The translations under genes were made by a program, and so were the position numbers. 64,000 nucleotides of DNA, from positions 124,001-188,000 of the forward strand of contig CAUJCU010000002.1 in NCBI GenBank assembly GCA_963169745.1. Direction: 5' to 3'. Positions within the stretch are counted from its first letter, which is position 1; each line of letters opens with the position of its first letter. The notes under the pieces were generated by a model. It ran no database searches. It saw only the letters and a program-made list of their open reading frames with translations, and was not told the origin of the DNA. Shown in pieces: positions 43,633 through 53,707 of this stretch. The DNA comes from Bacteroidota bacterium. Lineage in GTDB: Bacteria; Bacteroidota; Bacteroidia; UBA4408.

Positions 43633-44949
43633 ATGAAAATAAAATTAACATCTCTTCTTTTTTTGTCAATGGCTTTTGGTATGCCTAAATTAGAGGCTCA
43701 AAATATACAAAAATGTGCTTCATTTGATGCTATGCATTTACAAGAACAAGTGCAGCCTGGCTATATTCAGAGTACACAAAATTTATTTCAAGATTTTTAC
43801 AGTATTCCGTCCAACCGTGCTGCTTCTGATACCTTTTTATATGTAAGAGTAGTTGTTCATATTGTGTATAATAAGCCCGAAGAAAATTTAGCCGATTCCG
43901 TTGTTTATAATCAAATTCAAGTGCTTAATGAAGATTACGGCAGGCTCAACCCCGACTCTGTTAATCTTCGTCCTGTTTTTCAACCTGTAACCGGTGTTGA
44001 TTCTCGAATTCGTTTTTTGTTGGCTGATACCGATCCACAGGGAAACCCAACTAACGGTATTACCCGTACACAAACAAGTACAACCTCCTTCTTTAACCTT
44101 GGAGGCAGTGGCATTGCAGAAGGAGTAAAATCTACAGCAAGTGGTGGTATTGACCCTTGGGACCAAAGCAGGTTTTTGAATATTTGGGTTTGTAATATGA
44201 GTATTCCGTTTATAGGCCCTGCTGTTTTAGGTTACGCCATTCCACCTGCTGGATTACCGAATTGGGATCCAAATTCTACTACCGGTATTAGTGATGGTGT
44301 GGTTATTCAGTTTCAAGTTTTTGGTGCCAATAACCCAAATATTATTTCAGCCGGAGGTACAACCTATATAGCACGCGGGCGTACACCTGTGCATGAAATA
44401 GGGCACTATTTAGGTCTTAGACATATATGGGGCGATGCCACTAACTGTGCCGGAAATGATGGAATTTTAGATACTCCAAGAGCTACCGACAAATCAAACT
44501 CAGATTGCGATGCCAGTAAAAATACTTGCGTAGATACCATTGCTGGAATTGACATGCCTGATATGATTGAAAACTATATGGATTACAGTGCCGAAACTTG
44601 CCAAAATAGCTTTACTAAAGACCAAATTGATTTTGTACGCTGGGTGCTTCGCAGTAAAAGGCCTGATATTTTTACTGTATCCTTTACCGGTATTCCTGAA
44701 TTAAAAAATCAACATGCTTTTTCTATTTGGCCCAATCCGGCTAACGAAAGTGTAACTATATCTAATGACAATGGTGATGTTATTTCAGAAGTGGCTCTAT
44801 ACAATACTGCCGGACAAAGAATATTAACTCAAAGAAATCATAAATCTGATATTCTTATTCAAACAAGCCAATTAAAACAAGGTATTTACTATATTGAAAT
44901 GTTAACCCCAAATAGTGTTAGTCGCAGTAAACTATTTGTAACACATTAA
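43633..44949 (+). CDS. M43-type zinc metalloprotease with T9SS sorting domain
   Basis: 438 residues. Signal peptide (about 1-22, ending LEAQ), propeptide, then the zinc motif H254-E-I-G-H-Y-L-G-L-R-H264 of pappalysin/cytophagalysin (M43) proteases and a later N-Y-M-D-Y-S Met-turn. The C-terminal T9SS domain starts near 358 (F-S-I-W-P-N-P-A-N). Cysteines in C-A-G-N, S-D-C-D and N-T-C could form disulfides. It is predicted to be a secreted or surface endopeptidase. It converges with the M60-like protease gene across a shared terminator. Confidence 0.93.
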   Translation: MKIKLTSLLFLSMAFGMPKLEAQNIQKCASFDAMHLQEQVQPGYIQSTQNLFQDFYSIPSNRAASDTFLYVRVVVHIVYNKPEENLADSVVYNQIQVLNEDYGRLNPDSVNLRPVFQPVTGVDSRIRFLLADTDPQGNPTNGITRTQTSTTSFFNLGGSGIAEGVKSTASGGIDPWDQSRFLNIWVCNMSIPFIGPAVLGYAIPPAGLPNWDPNSTTGISDGVVIQFQVFGANNPNIISAGGTTYIARGRTPVHEIGHYLGLRHIWGDATNCAGNDGILDTPRATDKSNSDCDASKNTCVDTIAGIDMPDMIENYMDYSAETCQNSFTKDQIDFVRWVLRSKRPDIFTVSFTGIPELKNQHAFSIWPNPANESVTISNDNGDVISEVALYNTAGQRILTQRNHKSDILIQTSQLKQGIYYIEMLTPNSVSRSKLFVTH

Positions 44950-44962
44950 CACTGCACAATAC

Positions 44963-44995
44963 CAGAAAGACAATAACAGAAAGACAATAACAGAA
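44963..44995. repeat. Short tandem repeat, 14-nt unit
   Basis: The unit cagaaagacaataa is repeated 2.3 times between the M43 stop and the terminator hairpin. The copies are identical. Likely a recent slippage duplication. Confidence 0.85.
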
Positions 44996-45020
44996 GCCCT
45001 ATGTTTAAAGGGCTTTTGTT
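44994..45020. terminator. Bidirectional terminator between convergent protease genes
   Basis: AAGCCCT (44994-45000) pairs with AGGGCTT (45009-45015) over an 8-nt loop, followed on the + strand by a T-rich run. The right arm and loop include the last codons and stop of the minus-strand M60-like gene. Confidence 0.6.
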
Positions 45021-48000
45021 ATTTTTACAGTATATCTTTCTCCGGAATTATTTTTTAAATCAAGAAAATACATACCGGGATATAGATGCACTAGTTGTTC
45101 ATTTAATTTTCTTTCTATTTGTGTTTTATTTCCTGAATAAAGTATTTGTTCTGTACCTGTGAGTGAGTATAGTACAGCTTCATATATTTGATTGTTTTCA
45201 ATACCCGATAAGTGTAAATACTGTCCTGTATTAAGCGGATTTGGATACACGCTTAAAGCAACATTCTTTTCTGTATTTTTTAAAGAGGTTAAATTTGGGT
45301 AAACCAATATTTTTTGACCGTCAAAGCCTACTGCATATACTTTATGTGCATTTGCAGGATAATAAATGGTAGTTGTTTGCATGGCTGTATTCCCAGTACC
45401 TACAATGCATACGTGCATTAATGTGTCTAAAGTATCATATACCTCAAAAGCAACAGCATTAGGCCAAAGTGAATTTTGCACTAATAAGGTAGTACCGTTC
45501 AAACTAACGCCAATTCCTGTAGTACCAGCAAGTGGGAGTTGATTTTTGAACACATTAACACTATGTGCTGATATATAGTTCATAACAGGCGAAACAGGTG
45601 TAGGATAGTTTTTACTTTGAATGTAAGCCATAGTTTGATTAATTTGACTTTGTGTTACGGTCAGTTGTCCAATTCCATAATCGTCAATAGTTACATCTAC
45701 CGGTTTTAGAAATCCCGTATTGATAAAAAAATTGGTTAAATCTTCTTCAACTGCATCGCAAGTGTTTTTTACAAAGTTAAGGAGCAGCTCACCGTTGGTG
45801 AGGTTACTCGAATTGGTATTTCTGGATAGTTCTGAAACAGTACCATACCATCGTGCATAATCTATTCCTGTGTAAGTTCCGGGATATTGAAAAGAAAGTT
45901 CAGGGGCATTTTTACAGGCACCGGCTATCTGGTAGTAAAGCTCTAATTGCCAAAACGGAACTAAAATTTTAAACACATCATATAAGGTATCTTGTTGTAA
46001 TGCTTTACCATTGACATAAGTTGCGTTAATAGCTCCATTAATAGTACCTCCTGCGGCTGCCGGTATATTTGGGGCTGCTTGATCTACTCCACTTTCTAAT
46101 CGAGTAAAAGAATCACCCTGAGAATTCATTTTATATTGTACCCAAACCGAATAAATATTATTGGTTACTTCTGTGGTACCTATCCAATTTAAGTCTGGAT
46201 GCATTTGATTTACATGACCAAACTCATGTGGTATTCCCCAAACATCAAGTTGATTAGGATTGGTAATACTACTTACCCCCCAATCTAAATCTAAATGAAT
46301 TCCTAAACCTCCTGCATACCAACCCCCACCTGATTCGGTATAAGCAAGTTGATGATTTTTTGGAGAGATGTTGTATTTAAACCAACCCATAAGGACGCGT
46401 TCATGTTTTATTATTTCATCATATTTATCAATTAAATCAAAAGCTTCAAATGGACACTCTGCCTTTAGTGCATTACGGTCAAAAACTAAATGAGCAAACT
46501 CACCGCGTACATCTATTTTAGGGTAATTCGTGTTTTCCAAAAGCTCGGGCCACTCGCTTAGTTGAGAGGCAACTTTATCGTAATACCCATTAATTTTTCC
46601 CGAAACTATATTCAATTTAACGTTAGGTAAGGCAAGGTTAAGATGAAAATAACTGATATATCCAAGACCGCTATTATCTACCTTAAAAACATTCAGTCCA
46701 TTTTTTAATAAATAGAAGCTTTGAGCACCATAAAGACTCACTGCAAAATCTTTAATACATAAGTAAACAGGAGTTCCGGTAGGAAGATTTTCGGCAAAAA
46801 GAGCTATTGTGTCATTGGCATTAAACGCAATACCGGTTGGGTTTTCATAAGGATCGTACCCGCCCACCTTCATATCTTGACTTATTTTTTGAGTAGGCCA
46901 ATAAACTTCAAATTCTTGTACCCTATATTTGTGATTGTAGCTTTGGTTATACAAGCACTGCGCAAGCTCTTTATAAAAAGGAGAAACAATGGCAGTAATT
47001 TGACTTTGACTAACACCCGGTAAAAGTTCAGAACATAAAGAGTCGGAAAAAATACCTGTAGGTGGTGTCATTGCAGCAGAAGGGTTCTGTTTATAAAATT
47101 CCATTTCGGCACAGCTCGCAAAGTTATTATATCCACTTTGTACTACTATTTGTATGTTATAGGGGGTTATAGTGTTCGGAAAATTTACAATAACAGGTAA
47201 TGCAGACATTGCAAAATCGTATGTAAGAAGTGTTTGAAAGGTTGGATTTACTAAGGTATTATACTGAATCAAAACTTCTCCAAAATTTCCATTATAACCG
47301 CCATCGTTACGTGGAATATATTTTAAATAATCAATTGCTGAGGTGCCGTCAAAACGATAATTTAGTGTTACCGGAAAAATGGTATTGTTGTAAGAGGAAT
47401 GATACAATGAATTTAAATCATTATCGAATGATTTTTCAATATTTTCTCCGGGTTGGTAACTTGATGCCGTAGTATTATTTGTTTGAATATTTATTTTAAT
47501 ATCATTGGCTCCGTTAAGTGTTAAAGTTCCTGTTGGAGCAGTGCAATCTACATTGTTTGCAACAAAAGGGTCGTCAGAAAAAAACTGCATTTCGGCACAA
47601 CTAGAAAAATTACCAACAGCTGCATTTATAACAAATTTAATAACAGCAACATCTGCCAAAGCTATGGGTAAGGTAATCACTTTATCTTGATTATCGGCAG
47701 TCCAACTTAAATTGGCACTTATAGAAATAAAGTTTGTTGGCTGAGTTTGTGTGGCATAAAGTACATCAACATTTGTCCAAATACCATTATAGCCCGATTG
47801 TCGAGGGCTATAAACTATTTTCTTGATACTTTGGGCCTGAGCGGTAAAATAAAATTTAAGTTCATCAGGTATTGCATTGGCATTCCAATCAGAGTGATAC
47901 ATCGTATTCACATCTCCATCAATTGTTTTATAGGGCTCTTCGCCAGGTTCCGGTGTTTGCAATGAGCTTACGGTATAAACCGGCACTAAATAAGATTGGG

Positions 48001-48055
48001 CTTTTATGGGAACCCATATCAGAAGTGAGAATAGGAATAGTATAAGATTTTTCAT
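45005..48055 (-). CDS. M60-like metallopeptidase with duplicated discoidin-type domains and T9SS domain
   Basis: 1016 residues. Signal peptide (about 1-19), two similar discoidin/F5-8C-like domains (about 25-165 and 185-330; each has Y-H-S near its start and S-C-A-E-M near its end), then a gluzincin domain with H610-E-F-G-H614 and E629 (spacing as in M60/enhancin-type peptidases that cut glycoproteins such as mucins), and a C-terminal sorting domain (Y-P-N-P-L-N-T-G) near 935. It is predicted to be secreted and to bind and cut glycosylated protein. M60-type activity is inferred from the motif and domain mix. Confidence 0.9.
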   Translation of the reverse strand: MKNLILFLFSLLIWVPIKAQSYLVPVYTVSSLQTPEPGEEPYKTIDGDVNTMYHSDWNANAIPDELKFYFTAQAQSIKKIVYSPRQSGYNGIWTNVDVLYATQTQPTNFISISANLSWTADNQDKVITLPIALADVAVIKFVINAAVGNFSSCAEMQFFSDDPFVANNVDCTAPTGTLTLNGANDIKINIQTNNTTASSYQPGENIEKSFDNDLNSLYHSSYNNTIFPVTLNYRFDGTSAIDYLKYIPRNDGGYNGNFGEVLIQYNTLVNPTFQTLLTYDFAMSALPVIVNFPNTITPYNIQIVVQSGYNNFASCAEMEFYKQNPSAAMTPPTGIFSDSLCSELLPGVSQSQITAIVSPFYKELAQCLYNQSYNHKYRVQEFEVYWPTQKISQDMKVGGYDPYENPTGIAFNANDTIALFAENLPTGTPVYLCIKDFAVSLYGAQSFYLLKNGLNVFKVDNSGLGYISYFHLNLALPNVKLNIVSGKINGYYDKVASQLSEWPELLENTNYPKIDVRGEFAHLVFDRNALKAECPFEAFDLIDKYDEIIKHERVLMGWFKYNISPKNHQLAYTESGGGWYAGGLGIHLDLDWGVSSITNPNQLDVWGIPHEFGHVNQMHPDLNWIGTTEVTNNIYSVWVQYKMNSQGDSFTRLESGVDQAAPNIPAAAGGTINGAINATYVNGKALQQDTLYDVFKILVPFWQLELYYQIAGACKNAPELSFQYPGTYTGIDYARWYGTVSELSRNTNSSNLTNGELLLNFVKNTCDAVEEDLTNFFINTGFLKPVDVTIDDYGIGQLTVTQSQINQTMAYIQSKNYPTPVSPVMNYISAHSVNVFKNQLPLAGTTGIGVSLNGTTLLVQNSLWPNAVAFEVYDTLDTLMHVCIVGTGNTAMQTTTIYYPANAHKVYAVGFDGQKILVYPNLTSLKNTEKNVALSVYPNPLNTGQYLHLSGIENNQIYEAVLYSLTGTEQILYSGNKTQIERKLNEQLVHLYPGMYFLDLKNNSGERYTVKITKAL

Positions 48056-48214
48056 GGTACTTAATTAAAAGTATAAAAGTAAAAAGAATTTACTACCCAA
48101 TCTTTTTGTTTCTATTTTTTTGACAAATTGATTTCACCAAGCTAAGTTTCGTTATAAACTTTAAAAACTGCTTTTTCTTTTGTATCTTTAAAGGCAATAA
48201 TAAAATTTTATTTT

Positions 48215-48718
48215 ATGAATTTACCAGAATATGAATGTCCTGCTTATTTTAGGCCGTATTTAGAATTGGTATCTGAAGATATTTTGACCGAATTAGAAAC
48301 GCAGTTGCTACAATATCCTGGTTTTCTAAGAAGTATTCCAATTGACAAAGAATTATACCGCTATGCTCAAAATAAATGGAGTATCAAAGAGATAGTAGGA
48401 CATAATACCGATACAGAAAGAATAATAGTTAGTCGTGCTTTGCGTATTGCCCGAAATGATCAAACTCCTATACCCGGTTTTAATGAAGATGCTTATGTGG
48501 CAGCTACTCATTTTGATGATACATCAATGCTTGCACTTATTGAAGATTTTACATTTATGCGAAAAGGCACTATAAGTTTTTATAAATCGCTGCAATTGGA
48601 TGAGTTGAAACGTATTGGGACTGCTTCCAGCAAGCGTGTTAGTGTAAGAAGTTTGTTTTACTTTATGGTAGGTCATATTCGTCATCACGAAAAAATAATT
48701 AAAGAAAAATACTTGTAA
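48215..48718 (+). CDS. DinB-family four-helix protein
   Basis: 167 residues. The DinB_2 pattern is visible: K-W-S-I-K-E-I-V-G-H-N-T-D-T-E-R-I near residue 50 with one metal-binding His, and a late H-I-R-H-H-E-K-I near 153 supplying the other two. Such proteins bind a divalent metal and act in thiol transfer or are of unknown use. Monocistronic. A one-mismatch -7 box (TTctTTTG) lies just upstream. It stops 6 bp before the convergent mfd end. Confidence 0.85.
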   Translation: MNLPEYECPAYFRPYLELVSEDILTELETQLLQYPGFLRSIPIDKELYRYAQNKWSIKEIVGHNTDTERIIVSRALRIARNDQTPIPGFNEDAYVAATHFDDTSMLALIEDFTFMRKGTISFYKSLQLDELKRIGTASSKRVSVRSLFYFMVGHIRHHEKIIKEKYL

Positions 48719-48724
48719 AATAGA

Positions 48725-51700
48725 TTACCCTGTAATTTGTTTTCCGGCTTTAAGTGCATCTTTCAAGCTTGAAACCTGATCAAAAATTAAAGTGAGTTTA
48801 TTACCCGAAGTTTCTTTAAGTTGTACTTTATTTGTGTTTTGTTTAACGAATTCAATAATACGGTTAAAAGCTGGGCTCTCATAAAATGGGCTATCTTGCT
48901 TAGCAATAAAATAACCTATCATTTTATTTTTTTTGAGTACTACTTTTTCAAAGCCAATATCTTCTGCAACCCATCGCAGTCTAATGGCATTTAGCAATTC
49001 TTGAGCTTCTTGAGGTAAAGGTCCAAAGCGGTCTATCAGGTTTTTCTCGAAAAGCTGTAATTGTTCTTCAGATTCTAAGTCATCGAGTTCTTTATACAAA
49101 CTCATACGTTCGGTAATATTGCTGATGTATTCATCTGTAAACAAAATTTCCATATCCGTATCAATTTGGCAATCTCTTACAAAACTACGGCCACTTACTT
49201 TATGCATCATTTGCTGTACGCCTGATGTATCTTCATACAAATCTTTAAACTCCGTTTCTTTAAGTTCTTCAATGGCTTCATTTAGTATTTTCATATACGT
49301 TTCGAAACCAATTTCCGAAATAAAACCACTTTGCTCAGCACCTAATAAATTTCCGGCTCCTCGTATGTCTAAGTCGCGTAAGGCTATATTGAATCCTGAG
49401 CCTAAATCAGCAAATTCCTCAATCGCTTTTAATCTTTTACGGGCTTCGGGAGTAAGCACACTTAAAGGAGGAGCCAATAAATAACAAAACGCTTTCCTAT
49501 TACTACGCCCAACTCTACCGCGCATTTGATGTAAATCACTTAATCCAAAAAGATGCGCTCCGTTAATAATAATCGTATTGGCGTTGCTAATATCTAAACC
49601 AGCTTCAATAATTGTGGTGGCTACCAGCACATCAAATTGGCCATCAATAAAATCCATCATAGTAAGTTCTAACTTGTCTCCATCCATTTGTCCATGGGCA
49701 CATGCTACACGCACATCGGGACAAAGTCTTTGAATCATACCGGAAACTTCGTGAATATTTTGTACCCTATTATGCACAAAAAAAACTTGTCCGCCTCGTG
49801 CTATTTCAAAGGAAATAGCATCTCTAATAATTTCTTCGTTAAACGGATGCAACTCTGTTTGCACCGGATAACGATTAGGTGGTGGTGTTACAATTACAGA
49901 CAAATCACGTGCTCCCATCATGCTAAATTGTAAAGTCCGTGGAATAGGTGTGGCCGTTAATGTTAGTGTATCAATATTGGCTTTTAAAGTTTTGAGTTTA
50001 TCTTTTACAGCTACTCCAAATTTTTGTTCTTCATCAACAATCATTAATCCCAAATCTTTAAATTTAATGTCTTTGGCAACAATGCGATGTGTCCCAATAA
50101 GTATATCTATTTTCCCTTCAGATAATTTTTGAATTGTTTCTTTCTGCTCTTTACTGCTTTTAAAACGATTGATATAATCAACAGTACATGGAAAATCTTT
50201 TAATCTCTCTTTAAAAGTTTTATAATGTTGTAAAGCCAAAATAGTAGTAGGCACCAATACCACCACTTGCTTATTATCGCATACAGCCTTAAATGCAGCG
50301 CGTATAGCAATTTCTGTTTTTCCAAAGCCTACATCTCCACATATAAGCCGATCCATCGGAAAAGGAGCTTCCATATCTTTTTTTACAGCAGCCGTTGACT
50401 TTACCTGATCGGGTGTATCTTCATAAACAAAAGAAGCTTCTAACTCTGTTTGTAAATAATTATCAGGCGAAAATTCAAAGCCTTTTTGGGCCTTTCTTTT
50501 AGCATACAGTTTTATTAAATCGTAAGCAATTTGTTTTACCTTAACTTTTGTTTTTTGTTTTAAGGTATTCCAGGTATTACTTCCTAATTTGTTTAACTTA
50601 GGGAGCGTTCCTTCTTGTCCACTGTACCGTGCAATGCGATGTAAAGACTGTATATTAATGTATAAAATATCATTATCACGATACACGAGCCTAATGGCTT
50701 CTTGCTGTTTTCCGTTTACTTCAATTTTCTCTAGCCCTGCAAAACGGCCTATTCCATGGTCAATATGAGTCACAAAATCTCCGGGTTTTAGTGATTGCAG
50801 TTCTTTTAATGTTATTGCTTCGCTCTTCGATTTAAATTGGTCTTTAAGGCGGAATCTGTGATATCGGTTAAATATTTGATGGTCGGTAAAACAAGCTATT
50901 TTGAGGTCTTTATCTTCAAAACCTTCACTAAAGGCTTGTATAACTGTATTTAAAGTTTCGGCTGAATAACGTATTTGGTTTATCTTGGTAGTGTCTTCAA
51001 TGATGCTCAACAAGCGCTCATTTTGCTTTTTTGAATCTGAAAATAGTACATTGTTTATTTCTTTTTCTTCATTTTGCTTCAAATGCCCTATCAACATTTC
51101 CATGTTTTTATTGAAACTAGGTTGAGGAAAAATATTAAACTCAATGCTTTTTTGCGCTGAGTAAGTATTGTTATTTCCAAATTCGATACAATTAAATCGA
51201 AGTAAGTCTTGGTAAAAATAATGCTTATCCAAGAAAAGTTCTTCGGGATTAAGCTGTTTAATAATGCCTTGTTCGGCCTTATGATGTGCTACTTGTGCAG
51301 CTTCGAATGTTTTCTGAATAACGTCAGAGGAAAAGTTGGTGTGATTTATCCAAATCGTACTCCCATTAGGTATAAAATCAAAGAAACTAGAGCGACTTTC
51401 GACCAATAGTTTTCGACTTACATCAGGAATAATTTGAATAAAATCATAATGTTTAATTGAGAGCTGGGTTTCAATATCAAATGATCTTAGGCTTTCTACC
51501 TCAGTATCAAAAAATTCAATACGATATGGATAATCATTACTAAAAGAAAATACATCAATAATTCCGCCTCTTACACTATATTCACCAGGCTGGGTAACAA
51601 AATCGACACGATTAAACTCATACTCTTCCAAAAACGAAAACATAAAATTAATATCTACCTTTTCTGTACATTTCAGATTAAAGGTATTCGCACTTAAATG

Positions 51701-52111
51701 TTTTTTTGAAACTACCTTTTCTGATAGTGCATGGGGATAAGTAACAACAACAGCGCTTTTATGTTTTGCAGTTAGAAAATTAAGTACTTCGGAACGAAAC
51801 AATATATTTGCATTATCTATTATTTCGGGCTCATAAGGCTTTTTGTAACTCATTGGAAAAAAAACAACATATTTATTTCCTAACAAGTTTTCTAAATCAT
51901 TAAGCACATAAGCCGCCTGTTCTTTATCAGGTAAAATAAAAACATGCCATCCGCCTATGTGTTGTAAAGTTGCCTCGGCAATAAAAGCTAAACTGCTTCC
52001 CGAAATCCCTTTCAACTGAGCTTTCCCGGTACTATTTTGTTTTAAAAAATCAGCTAATTCAACAACTTGAGAGCTGTTGTAATATTTTTGCCTTATGGCA
52101 TTAATGTCCAT
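48725..52111 (-). CDS. mfd: Transcription-repair coupling factor
   Basis: 1128 residues from the ATG at 52111; a GTG three codons upstream also fits. The UvrB-like N-terminal part, the RNA-polymerase-interacting domain (about 470-540: K-P-G-D-F-V-T-H-I-D-H-G-I-G-R-F) and the RecG-like translocase with Walker A G-D-V-G-F-G-K-T, D-E-E-Q and the TRG-type R-G-R-V-G-R-S are all present, with the C-terminal D7 region at the end. It removes stalled RNA polymerase and recruits excision repair. Confidence 0.96.
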   Translation of the reverse strand: MDINAIRQKYYNSSQVVELADFLKQNSTGKAQLKGISGSSLAFIAEATLQHIGGWHVFILPDKEQAAYVLNDLENLLGNKYVVFFPMSYKKPYEPEIIDNANILFRSEVLNFLTAKHKSAVVVTYPHALSEKVVSKKHLSANTFNLKCTEKVDINFMFSFLEEYEFNRVDFVTQPGEYSVRGGIIDVFSFSNDYPYRIEFFDTEVESLRSFDIETQLSIKHYDFIQIIPDVSRKLLVESRSSFFDFIPNGSTIWINHTNFSSDVIQKTFEAAQVAHHKAEQGIIKQLNPEELFLDKHYFYQDLLRFNCIEFGNNNTYSAQKSIEFNIFPQPSFNKNMEMLIGHLKQNEEKEINNVLFSDSKKQNERLLSIIEDTTKINQIRYSAETLNTVIQAFSEGFEDKDLKIACFTDHQIFNRYHRFRLKDQFKSKSEAITLKELQSLKPGDFVTHIDHGIGRFAGLEKIEVNGKQQEAIRLVYRDNDILYINIQSLHRIARYSGQEGTLPKLNKLGSNTWNTLKQKTKVKVKQIAYDLIKLYAKRKAQKGFEFSPDNYLQTELEASFVYEDTPDQVKSTAAVKKDMEAPFPMDRLICGDVGFGKTEIAIRAAFKAVCDNKQVVVLVPTTILALQHYKTFKERLKDFPCTVDYINRFKSSKEQKETIQKLSEGKIDILIGTHRIVAKDIKFKDLGLMIVDEEQKFGVAVKDKLKTLKANIDTLTLTATPIPRTLQFSMMGARDLSVIVTPPPNRYPVQTELHPFNEEIIRDAISFEIARGGQVFFVHNRVQNIHEVSGMIQRLCPDVRVACAHGQMDGDKLELTMMDFIDGQFDVLVATTIIEAGLDISNANTIIINGAHLFGLSDLHQMRGRVGRSNRKAFCYLLAPPLSVLTPEARKRLKAIEEFADLGSGFNIALRDLDIRGAGNLLGAEQSGFISEIGFETYMKILNEAIEELKETEFKDLYEDTSGVQQMMHKVSGRSFVRDCQIDTDMEILFTDEYISNITERMSLYKELDDLESEEQLQLFEKNLIDRFGPLPQEAQELLNAIRLRWVAEDIGFEKVVLKKNKMIGYFIAKQDSPFYESPAFNRIIEFVKQNTNKVQLKETSGNKLTLIFDQVSSLKDALKAGKQITG

Positions 52112-52158
52112 TCGTTGCACTCCTTCTGCTCAATTTCTGAATTTAGTTTTGAGTCTCG

Positions 52159-52166
52159 CAAAAATA
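52159..52166 (-). promoter_or_regulatory. -7 box TAttTTTG of mfd
   Basis: Exact consensus on the minus strand with a TTTG 22 bp upstream as -33. The -33 element lies just before the phoH stop codon region. Leader of about 44 nt to the ATG. Confidence 0.55.
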
Positions 52167-52193
52167 ATAAATTATCAGCTACTCCATACAAAT

Positions 52194-53528
52194 TTAAAGC
52201 ATTAAACTGGCAACATTAGCCAGTTCCGAACGCTCCCCTTTTTCTAAGGTCATGTGGGCATACAGTGGATGATTTTTCATTTTATCAATAAGATAAGACA
52301 AGCCATTACTATGTGTATCCAAATATGGAGTATCTATTTGGAAAATATCTCCTGTAAAAATAATCTTGGTATTTTCTCCGGCACGGGTAATAATCGTTTT
52401 TACTTCATGCGGAGTAAGGTTCTGCGCTTCATCAACAATAAAAACAATATTGCTTAAACTACGCCCTCTAATATAGGCCAATGGTGTAATATGTATCTTT
52501 TCCTTTTCCACCATTTCCCTTATTTTTTGATGTTCTTTATCTGTTTCTTTAAATTGATTTTGAATGAGTTTAAGGTTATCCCATAAAGGTTCCATATAAG
52601 GATTAATTTTAGCTTTAATATCACCTGGTAAAAAGCCAATATCTTTATTACTTAAGGGAACTATTGGGCGCGCCAAGTATATTTGGTGGAAGTTTTGTTT
52701 TTGAGCCATAGCTCCGGCCAGTGCCAACAAGGTTTTTCCGGTGCCTGCAATTCCTTGAATTGTAACGAGCAGTACTTTAGGGTTCATGACAGCATGTAAG
52801 GCAAAAGTTTGCTCTACGTTTCGTGGTTTAATTCCGTAAGCATTTTCTTTGTTTACACGCTCTAATTGCCCTGTTCCATGATTATAATAGGCCAATGTTG
52901 AAGCATCGCCATTGCGCAAAATGTAATAGTGGTTGGCAATAGCATTTTTTAATTTGGCCTCCTTTAGGGAGCAAAACCCCGTAGTGTACATCTTGGTGAT
53001 AACCGTTTGTGACACTTCTAAATAGGTATTTCCTTTATAGAGCTGATCAATATTTTTGACCTTACCTGTTTCATAATCTTCGGCAATAATATTTAAGGAT
53101 CGTGCTTTTAATCGTAAGTTAATATCTTTAGAAACCAAAACTACTGTACTTTCTGGCCTATCTTCTGCAAGTTGTAAAGCAGCATTTAAAATATTGTGAT
53201 CGGCCTTTTTCTCACCAAAAATAAAATTGGTATCAACTTTGCTTTTTTCATTCATCTGCACCTTAAATTTTCCTTTTCCGGGGCCGTTAATAGGAAGCCA
53301 ATCTTGCAAAGAGTTGCTTTGTGATAAATGGTCGAGCATACGAATAAACTCACGTGCTTCAAAATTTATAACATCATTCCCTTTTTTAAAGCGGTCAACT
53401 TCTTCCAAAACTGTAATAGGTATTGCCACATCATGTTCGGCAAAATTTTTAATTGATTTGTGGTCGTATAGCAACACAGATGTGTCCAGCACAAATACTT
53501 TTTTTTCTTTCTTTTTAGCCATTGCCAT
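52194..53528 (-). CDS. PhoH family ATPase with N-terminal PIN domain (PhoH2 type)
   Basis: 444 residues. A PIN RNase domain (about 10-150; V-L-D15-T-S at its first acidic residue) is fused to a PhoH ATPase domain with Walker A G-I-A-G-T-G-K-T at 259-266 and Walker B F-I-V-D-E-A near 370. PIN-PhoH proteins unwind and cut RNA. The lysine-rich start (MAMAKKKEKK) is normal for the group. It stops 74 bp before the mfd gene start on the same strand. Confidence 0.93.
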   Translation of the reverse strand: MAMAKKKEKKVFVLDTSVLLYDHKSIKNFAEHDVAIPITVLEEVDRFKKGNDVINFEAREFIRMLDHLSQSNSLQDWLPINGPGKGKFKVQMNEKSKVDTNFIFGEKKADHNILNAALQLAEDRPESTVVLVSKDINLRLKARSLNIIAEDYETGKVKNIDQLYKGNTYLEVSQTVITKMYTTGFCSLKEAKLKNAIANHYYILRNGDASTLAYYNHGTGQLERVNKENAYGIKPRNVEQTFALHAVMNPKVLLVTIQGIAGTGKTLLALAGAMAQKQNFHQIYLARPIVPLSNKDIGFLPGDIKAKINPYMEPLWDNLKLIQNQFKETDKEHQKIREMVEKEKIHITPLAYIRGRSLSNIVFIVDEAQNLTPHEVKTIITRAGENTKIIFTGDIFQIDTPYLDTHSNGLSYLIDKMKNHPLYAHMTLEKGERSELANVASLML

Positions 53529-53707
53529 GTTTTTTTTAAAATGGTTGGTAGAATATTTTTAAAGAGCACGATAAACTTATTTTTTTCTTGTGCAGGTTGT
53601 TATATTCTATTCAGGAAGTTTTAAACAGATTTATTCACTATTCCATTTTGGAGTACGATAGTGTTCTAAAAAATCAATGTGCTTAAACAGGCGTATAATA
53701 ATCGATA

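Noticed and set aside
44963-44995. CRISPR-like repeats
   Set aside because: The 14-nt units are directly adjacent with no spacers and only 2.3 copies; it is a plain tandem repeat.
53227-53562. Plus-strand ORF of 111 codons inside the phoH gene
   Set aside because: Antisense to the PIN domain and phoH start; no independent support.
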